Positions 57,208 through 64,000 of a stretch of 64,000 nucleotides of DNA are shown here, in pieces. Every line of letters starts with the position of its first letter. The stretch's first letter is position 1. The notes under the pieces were generated by a model. That model was not told the origin of the DNA, ran no database searches, and worked only from the letters and a program-made list of their open reading frames with translations. The translations under genes were made by a program, and so were the position numbers. Source of the DNA: Taxawa tesnikishii (nom. ined.) (lineage: Eukaryota > Ascomycota > Dothideomycetes > Dothideales); the NCBI GenBank assembly GCA_030247885.1, contig JAPDRO010000016.1, forward strand, positions 124,001 through 188,000. Reading direction: 5' to 3'.

Positions 57208-59235
57208 ATGTCCGGAAGACGTGGCGGCAACCGCATTCGCGGACCGTGAGTGTGCCTCCCCTTGCACTCGTCTTCTGTCACTAACATTCTGATGCAGGCA
57301 ATCTGCACTTACAGACTTTCTTGCCGTACGTCGATCGCGATGCTCAGCTCAGAGCTTTTCGAAGTTGGCGCTTACAATTTGCACAGGCGAACAACATCTC
57401 GGCAGCACAAATCAGAGACGACTATGAGCGACGCCGTCACCAGAGTGAGCAAGATGCAGCAGCTGCTGGCGAGGGCCCTTCCAACACGAACGCAGATCAA
57501 GAGGAGGAAGACGATCAGGCAGTAGCAGCTGCAGAGCAAGCAGTAGAGAACTCGCGCAAGCGCAAGAGGAAAAGCGAGGAGGCCATTGAGAAGATCAAGA
57601 AAGGCAAGGCCAAGAAGCAGAAGAAAGGAAAGAAGGGAGGATCCGACGACGAAGATGATGGGGACTACGACAATGCTCTCGACAACATGTACAAGAAGGC
57701 TAAGCCCGCGCCCGGCCAGCTTGAGAACTGCGAGATTTGCAACAAGCGGTTCACCGTTACCCCGTACAGCAAGGAAGGCCCCGATGGCGGTCTGGTCTGC
57801 ACACCGTGCGGGAAAGAGTTGGCAAAGGATGCCAAGGCAGACAAGAAGGCGGTTGCAAAGAAACCTGTTGGAAGGAAGAGACGCAAGATTGAGAGTGATC
57901 GTCTGGACGGTGTCGCGCCAAATGGAGCCAAGTCGCTGCAGCAGCTGTGCCTCGAGAAGGTTGCAAAGCACCACGATGACCTGGATGAGCTGGGTGACAT
58001 GCCTGAGCCAATCGTGGAGCGACTGAGTGAGATCTTCGCGAAGAAAAGAGTGCTCAATCCGAAGACTCTGCCCTTGTTTCTACGGCCGGATCTAGACACT
58101 GTCGCTATTCATGATGCTGCGTGTATGTTGTACTGGTGTTACTCGCGGAAAGGCACGCGCTAACGTTACTACAGATCTGGAAGTAGAGGATTACAAGCAA
58201 ATCGTTGCTGTCGTTCCGGGAGTTCGGAAGCTCGTAGTCCGCAATGCCTGCCAGCTCAAGGACGAGGCAATGGAATACATGCTAGAGAAATGCGACGACC
58301 TCCGATACATCCAACTCTATGCTGCCAACCTTGTTTCCGACGGTGTGTGGCACAAGACGTTCCGCAGATATGGCAAGGCCTTGGAAGCCGTTAAGCTGCA
58401 GTGGCTGGACGCTGCTTTTGAAGACGACGCGGTACAAGAAATGGTTTCTTACTGCCCAAACCTGAAGCGTGTCAAGTTCAAGCTCTGCCGTCGTCTCGGT
58501 GAGGCTTCCGTCACAGCGCTGTCAAAGCTCGAGAATCTCACCCATCTCTCCTTGTCCATCAAGTCAGAGATCTCAACCGATTCGCTCATTGCCCTAGTCA
58601 AATCGGTCGGACCAAGATTGCAGACTCTCTCCCTGGAGCACTTCCTCGACGCAGACGACACGGTGCTTGCAGCGATACACGACTCGTGCAGGGATCTTAG
58701 CAAGCTCCGCTTCACCGAAAACGACACCGCCACGGACGCCGGCCTCACAGCGCTCTTTACTAACTGGAAGAATCCACCACTCGTCTACGTTGATCTCAAC
58801 TCCACCCGCGATGTCGATAATAACAACCCTAACGGCCCTGAAGACTCCATTGGCCTTGCATCCTCCAGCTTCAAGGCTCTAATGGCACACTCCGGCTCTG
58901 CGCTGCAGTACCTGGATATTGCGTCCTGTCGACACATCTCACTATCAGCCTTCATGGACGTCTTTAGTGGCTCTGTAACCTATCCAGCACTAGAGACCAT
59001 CAACCTCAGCTTCTGCAACTGCGTCGACACTGCGGTCATCGCGGGCATCTTCAAATCGTGTCCCAGTCTCAGGAAGCTCACCGCATTCGGGTGCTTTGAT
59101 GTCGTTGATGTCGTTGTTCCAAGGGGTATCGCGTTAATCGGTGTTCCGAAAGCACAAGACCAGATTGAGCAGATTGGTGTTGGGATCGATGTTCAGGGAG
59201 CGTTGGGTAAGATGATGGAGATTGCGGCGTTTTAG
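57208..59235 (+). CDS. RAD7: DNA repair protein Rad7 (global-genome nucleotide excision repair)
   Basis: Rad7 works with Rad16 and Elc1 in damage recognition and ubiquitination during repair of non-transcribed DNA. Four exons, 57208-57245, 57298-57325, 57387-58122 and 58175-59235, join in phase to 620 aa. The second exon has only 28 bases. The N-terminus reads MSGRRGGNRIRGPQSALTDF, then NNISAAQIRDDYERRR and a Lys-rich basic region. A putative zinc-binding element follows (CEICNKRF...CTPCGKEL, about 57729-57820). The rest is leucine-rich repeats (LKRVKFKLCRRLGEASVTAL, LETINLSFCNCVDTAVIAGI). The frame is clean. Skipping exon 2 would break the reading frame. Confidence 0.95.
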
Positions 59236-59937
59236 GGACTTCGATCAGGAGGGAAGAGAGGTGAGGGACAAATGGCATTTGCTGGTCGTTTGCTTGCTCG
59301 CGCTATATCCCTGAATCGTGTTTTGGCCTCGCGGTTGCTATTCGATGATGGATTCAAGGGCGGTTGTTTGAAAAGTCAGCGGCTCCATCTCCTTAGCTGG
59401 CCGTATCTCAAAAGTCTCTTCGCTCACGGCATGTGAAAATGGGAGTCGGCATGCACGCACGAGCAACAACGGCTGCCCTGTCTCAAGAAGATCCGTTCAC
59501 GTCCGAGCCAAGAACACAACATCTGTGCGCTCTTAGCACTGTGAACTATAAACCAAATGCTAGCACCGGTAGCCAATGGCGAGTTTTCCATGCATCGGAT
59601 GTCCAATTCCCTGGTCTTGGCTTCTCCCCGCGTGCTGTACCCCCACCTTCGGGTTTGCCTATCGCGGGGTAAACACTACCCCTCCTTCCCTTGCGAGTGC
59701 CACATGGGATAGCCTAGGTACGAGGATGATAGAAGCTGATAAGTTGCAGTGCCGCGTCGCGGTGTCTCTCTCTTTCTGTCCTTGTCGTCTTCCTTCCTTC
59801 CTTCCTTCCTTCCTTCCTTCCTTCCTTCCTCTCTTCCAGCTTGCAACTTGGCCTAATCTCTACCTCTGTAAACCGAACCATTCACCAAACAACATCTCTC
59901 AATTCGAAGAGGACTTGAAAGTTGAAGGACGGCAACA
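59236..59937. promoter_or_regulatory. Promoter region of the alcohol dehydrogenase gene
   Basis: About 700 bases ending with a TTCC-repeat (59790-59830) and a pyrimidine-rich leader directly before the ATG. No gene seen. Confidence 0.5.
59790..59830 (+). repeat. Tetranucleotide microsatellite (TTCC)n
   Basis: About ten tandem TTCC units roughly 110 bases upstream of the ADH start codon. It could influence expression as a polypyrimidine promoter element, which is inference. Confidence 0.95.
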
Positions 59938-61500
59938 ATGACGGAACTACCAAAGAAGTACAAGGCCTGCGTCTACGACCAGCCAGGCAAAGTCTCAACC
60001 AAAATCGTCGAGCTCGACATGCCCGAGCCCGGTCCCGGTGAGGTCCTCATCAACCTGTACGTCCACCCCTTTCCCTCCCCTTCCCTTTCCCTTTCCCTTT
60101 CCTTGACTGTGTGCCCATGCTAATGCTTGCCCCCGCCCTTGACAGCACACACTCCGGCGTCTGCCACTCCGACTTCGGCATCATGACAAACAGTTGGAAA
60201 GCGCTGCCCTACCCGACGCAAGAGGGGCAAGTCGGCGGCCACGAGGGTATCGGCAAGATCGTCAAGCTGGGCCCGGGATGCGAAGGCACGCCCGTGAAAG
60301 TGGGCGATCGAGTCGGCATCAAATGGATCTCGGCCATCTGTGGGGCCTGTGAGGCGTGTTTGAGTGGGCATGATGGCGTGTGCTTCAATCAGAAGGTCTC
60401 GGGGTATTACACGCCGGGAACGTTTCAGTGAGTTATATGGGAGAGAAAGGGGGGATGGGATGGGATGGGATGAGATAAGGGGCAATGGATGATGTGGGCT
60501 AACGGGTGCCATAGGCAGTACGTCGTGAGCGCAGCAAACTACGTGACGCCGATCCCGGATAGTCTTGACAGCGCCTCGGCGGCGCCCATGTGAGTAAAAC
60601 CGTCCTGCTCCCGGAGTCTTTCTTCTGTCACAGTAGTGCGACGAGAGTTTGACTGACCGAGCTGGTAGGCTCTGCGCTGGTGTGACAGTCTACAGCGCGC
60701 TCCGGAAATCCAACGCTCACGCTGGCGACTGGGTGGTTCTCCTAGGCGCAGGCGGTGGTAAGTCCTCCCATCACCCCCAACCCCAAACACCCAACCTCTC
60801 CTCCACCACACTTCCAGAACTGACAATGGTTGCCACGCAAAGGTCTCGGCCACTTGGCCACCCAAATCGCCGCCCGAGGAATGGGCTTCCGCGTCATTGG
60901 CATCGACGCCGGCAGCAAGAAGGACATCGTCATGGAGTCCGGCGCCGAACACTTCATCGACCACACCGCGAGCAAGAACGTAGAGGAGGACGTCAAGGCG
61001 CTGACGGGCGGTCTCGGAGCCCATGCCGTCCTGGTGCTCACCGCCGCAAACGGCGCTTATGCAAGGTAAGCCGCAATCCTATAGCACATCACCCCCATTA
61101 AACCATAAACCACGAACCATCACACCTTTCCCCCCTCCCCGCCAAAGACATCCTTTCACCAACCCCCTACTCCATCGACCCCCATTAACCCGCTTCTTCT
61201 CTCCGCCCTCAGTGCGATGACCCTCCTCCGCTTCGCGGGAACCTGCGTCTGCGTCGGCCTCCCCGAGGGCGAACTGCGCCCGATCGCGACCGCGTTCCCT
61301 CAAGTCATGATCGCCAAGGAGCAGAAGATTGTCGGTTCGGCCGTGGGCGATCGGAGAGAGGCGCTCGAGACGCTGGATTTTGCCGCCAGAGGCATCTGGA
61401 AGACGCATTATCGGCTCGCGAAGATGGACGAGTTGACTAGCGTGTTCGAGGAGATGGACAGGGGGAGTTGAAGGGTAGGGTGGTGCTTGATTTGCAGTAG
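59938..61500 (+). CDS. Zinc-dependent medium-chain alcohol dehydrogenase, Adh1 type, with a C-terminal frame slip
   Basis: NAD-dependent alcohol dehydrogenase, cytosolic. Six exons begin at 59938. Motifs are SGVCHSDF (catalytic zinc Cys), GGHEGIGKIV (catalytic His), CGACEACLSGHDGVC (structural zinc Cys), then LLGAGGGLGHLATQIAA (Rossmann loop) and GIDAGSKKDI. Introns are short GT..AG, for example after EVLINL and after GTFQ. The open frame ends at 61471 with EEMDRGS, yet the next bases, read with one extra G in the GGGGG run at 61461-61465, give ELKGRVVLDLQ and a stop at 61500. That is the invariant end of this family, so the real gene very probably runs to 61500. Confidence 0.93.
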
Positions 61501-61965
61501 GGGGATGTTTTTGGTGATTTGGTTGGGGGGGGGGGGGGGTTTGAAAAGGGAGGGAGGGAGGGAAGGGTTGGCGGGTTGTTTGGTAGACAGTCAGGTTGGA
61601 ATAAATATTGGAGTGTCCTTGGAGAGTCGAAACGTGAACGCATGGAGTGAAGCTGTACGTGCCGCGTGTTCTGTTGTGCATAACCGATGTCCATTGACGG
61701 TCGTAGCGGGCGTTCTGACGCCTGTGATTTGACCATCTCATCGAGAGCCGAATTAAACGGATGAGGAAAAGAAGAGAGTGTGGATCAGGTTCAGGTCAAC
61801 GTGTTTTCAGCTGTGTTCTCAGCAACATTTCGGCAAGGTTCTTTTCACATAATAGGTCCAGCCACTACTAGTGACCAGTGGTATCAGCAACATCGCCCAT
61901 CCGTTAGTTACCCGCACCTCCGTCTTTTCATTCCTCTCAATCTCCATCAATGCCTCGGGGATTGT
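61501..61965. other. Convergent intergenic region
   Basis: About 465 bases between the 3' ends of ADH (+) and the GFA-type gene (-). It contains a G homopolymer of about 15 bases near 61526-61540. Confidence 0.55.
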
Positions 61966-62554
61966 CTACTGAGGAGGCAGAACCTCGAAGGTGGTAGCGA
62001 CCTCCTTCTCCCAGCTCATCTTGTCCTTGCCAAAGATCTCGGCGGCTGGCTCGAAGGACTTGCGGCCCTCGGGCAGGAGACCTGTGCGCAAGATGATGGT
62101 GTCTGGACCCATGACGGTCTGGTGGTGGTATGGATGGGTGGTGCAGTTAGGGCAGTAGTAGCAGTTGACGTCGTTGCCTGGTTGGGTTGTCAGCATTACT
62201 CGAAACGTCAAGGATGGTGGTGAGGAAGGACGTACCGGAGTCGCCCTTGTAGGTGTAGGACTTCAGCTGGTCGCCACCCTTGGTGAACTGGAGGGCGCTC
62301 TTGGGGATGATCTGGTTGAGGGTGAATGCGCCACCTCCGAGGATCTTGCAGGTGTCGCAGTGGCTGCGGAGGCGTCAGGCATGCCTTGTGTGAGAGGTGT
62401 GAGAGATGGGCTTACCAGAGGATGTGCTTGGAGGTGTCAGGCTCGAGCTTGACGGTCCATTCGGTCTGGCCGCAGTGGCACTTTCCCTGGAGCAGAGTCA
62501 GCTGCGTCGAATGCGCGGGCATCCTCATCAGCGGCATACCTGGTAAGAAGTCAT
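61966..62554 (-). CDS. GFA/CENP-V domain protein (Mss4-like fold, zinc-binding), 141 aa
   Basis: Small protein of the glutathione-dependent formaldehyde-activating (GFA/CENP-V) family, whose members bind zinc in an Mss4-like fold. Most fungal copies have no proven substrate. Exons 62540-62554, 62416-62486, 62236-62363 and 61966-62177 join in phase. The first coding exon has only 15 bases (MTSYQ). Zinc ligands are visible as GKCHCGQTEW, ILCHCDTCKILGGG (across the second junction) and VNCYYCPNC. LKSYTYKGDSGNDVNC spans the third junction. It was not visible as a single open frame because of the introns. It converges on the ADH gene; a functional link through formaldehyde or aldehyde metabolism would be speculative. 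Confidence 0.9.
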
Positions 62555-63901
62555 GTTTGCGGTCGAGTTCGTGTATGTGGTTGAGTTGGATGTACGAGAA
62601 CTGGGGTGGATGTGTGTGGGATACGAGAGTAGAAAGGTGAGAAGTTATGTGGCTTATTTGAAGTTTACCCCTCCATGCGTTCGAGGTCGTGGTTTCCGTT
62701 TCTGGAAGTGGGGGTTGACGCTCCCCGTTTGTGCGTCAGGGACACAGCTTCGAGAACTCACACATCTCAGCAATTCTCCCAGACAACTGTTAGTACTGCA
62801 TCGTACGAAACAACCTCATCCAACACCGACGTGCTTGCAATTGCGCTGCTCGCCACCACCACCACCTCCTCCTCCTCTCGCACTCAGCATTACCGGTCTC
62901 GCGAAACTCTCGTCAATCACGACCGCTCCGGAATTGGTAGGCCGTAGAGCAGCGACACGGCGTTGTGACGGTCTCGATGCGGTCATGTTTGGCCCTCTCT
63001 CTCACAGCATCTGCAGTGTAATTCCAAATCTCAGGCGCTGGATCTGCCGCCGCTCAGACAAGCTTCATGCCGGTTGTGCGAATCAACAAATCAACAAACG
63101 CCGAATAGACCGCGTGACGTATGTGGACCAGATAACTCCACGGTAGACCATCTCTATTTGCTCGAAGGACGCACGGTGGAAGGCCGTAAAGTGTTCCTTG
63201 GTGCGCAAGGAAGAGGTCCAGAACCCAGCAGCGTGTCTCTGCCTGCAACGTGGATGCAAGGAAACACGAGACTTCCAGCAACCAGGTCTTGACGCATTCC
63301 AACCGCTGCACCGATCTCGGCTGTGAGTCTGGACGTTCGAAGGCCACCGTTTCGGTTATTTGACGGACACCGAACCACGAGACTCGCTCCTGTCCTGTTT
63401 GCTAGATTGCAACCGGGCCCCGTATTTTTGGTATAAGGGGTTGCACAGATCAACTGTCAGCTCAAGGGGACGAGAATTCCAGAGCGCTGTCGTTGTGCTG
63501 ACACTGGAGCGTCTCATCCGCGCTTTAACAAAACCAAGGGCGTTGCATTACGGCCTACAGAAGGTCGCTTACGCAGTTCAAAGTGTTGGAATTGGGAGAG
63601 TGTGAACAGGGTCCGTCCGGCTCTGCGAGCTCGTTATAAGCTCATCAGAAGAACGTAAGTCAGAATCACTAATCCATCAGGGTGATTATCTCTCTCCACT
63701 GTTTTCCTCCCCACTACGGAAACAGATGCATGCAGAGTGATTCATTCACTTTCAACATTTCCTTCATTCTGACTACAATCCAATTTTGTTCGTTTCAGGA
63801 TCTATCATCCTCAGACACCTGAGCGCCTAGCAACTGATTCCCGGATATCCTGGGCAGCCAAAAGCAGCACTCGAAAAACAGATCTCGAAGGAAAGTCGAT
63901 C
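62555..63901. other. Intergenic region upstream of two divergent genes
   Basis: About 1.35 kb between divergent starts at 62554 (-) and 63902 (+). The short open frames are in low-complexity or motif-free sequence. Nothing gene-like is recognised. Confidence 0.4.
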
Positions 63902-64000
63902 ATGGCACCTGCAAGAGCTCATACTTCTCTCCCGCCTCCCACAACGCGTTCTCAATCCTCTGCATCACAGCAAGAACCTTCTCCTCTTCCAATCTCCGTC
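63902..64000 (+). CDS. Start of a gene cut by the window edge (unknown, Ser/Pro/Gln-rich N-terminus)
   Basis: The last 99 bases read open from an ATG as MAPARAHTSLPPPTTRSQSS and continue in the same Ser/Pro/Gln-rich style to the edge. The context atcATGgca has A at -3, a good fungal initiation context. This is a disordered N-terminus typical of nuclear regulators, but nothing more can be said from 33 codons. Confidence 0.45.
   Translation, partial: MAPARAHTSLPPPTTRSQSSASQQEPSPLPISV

Overview
The window is a gene-dense stretch of nuclear DNA from a filamentous ascomycete (Pezizomycotina, most likely Dothideomycetes; the class is an inference). The reasons are short GT..AG introns (about 41-110 nt), many nuclear, mitochondrial, ER and Golgi eukaryotic proteins, and fungus-specific families: Mus7/MMS22, the Gta3 amidotransferase subunit, GH5 exo-beta-1,3-glucanase, Dal5-type MFS, a MATA-type HMG box and fungal AAA/DUF7025. 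I see no transposon, RIP-degraded repeat, tRNA, rRNA or CRISPR.

Layout: 0-9.4 kb holds a GPR1/FUN34/YaaH carrier (-), UTP7 (-), an AsaB-like hydroxylase (+), Gta3 (-), SEC17 (+) and two small minus-strand genes. 9.5-17.1 kb is one very long MMS22-like repair gene (+). 17.5-25.4 kb holds a papain-like-fold protein (-), a PRPP synthetase (-), a coiled-coil protein (+) and a 103-aa membrane protein (+). 25.7-30.2 kb is a divergent pair, TauD/JLP1 dioxygenase (-) and Dal5/SOA1-type permease (+), suggestive of sulfonate use. 30.9-37.2 kb holds a SNF2 helicase (+) and an anchored GDSL hydrolase (+). 37.8-44.3 kb holds an HMG-box factor (+) converging on an EDEM/Mnl1 mannosidase-like protein (-). 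44.8-52.9 kb holds TIM50 (+), an AAA ATPase (-) and a charged unknown (-). 54.8-64 kb holds an EXG1-type glucanase (+), RAD7 (+), a zinc alcohol dehydrogenase (+), a GFA/CENP-V protein (-) and the first codons of a gene running off the edge.

Apart from the dioxygenase/permease pair, the genes look like independent housekeeping or accessory loci. The most striking signal is technical or evolutionary. In many otherwise well-conserved genes (MMS22, PRPP synthetase, permease, SNF2, GDSL, HMG, Mnl1, the 52-kb unknown, ADH) the reading frame slips, nearly always as if one base were missing from a short homopolymer, while neighbouring genes (UTP7, SEC17, TauD, TIM50, EXG1, RAD7, GFA) are clean. Consensus sequence error is the simplest explanation. 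Many gene models here therefore need their frames checked before protein-level conclusions are drawn.
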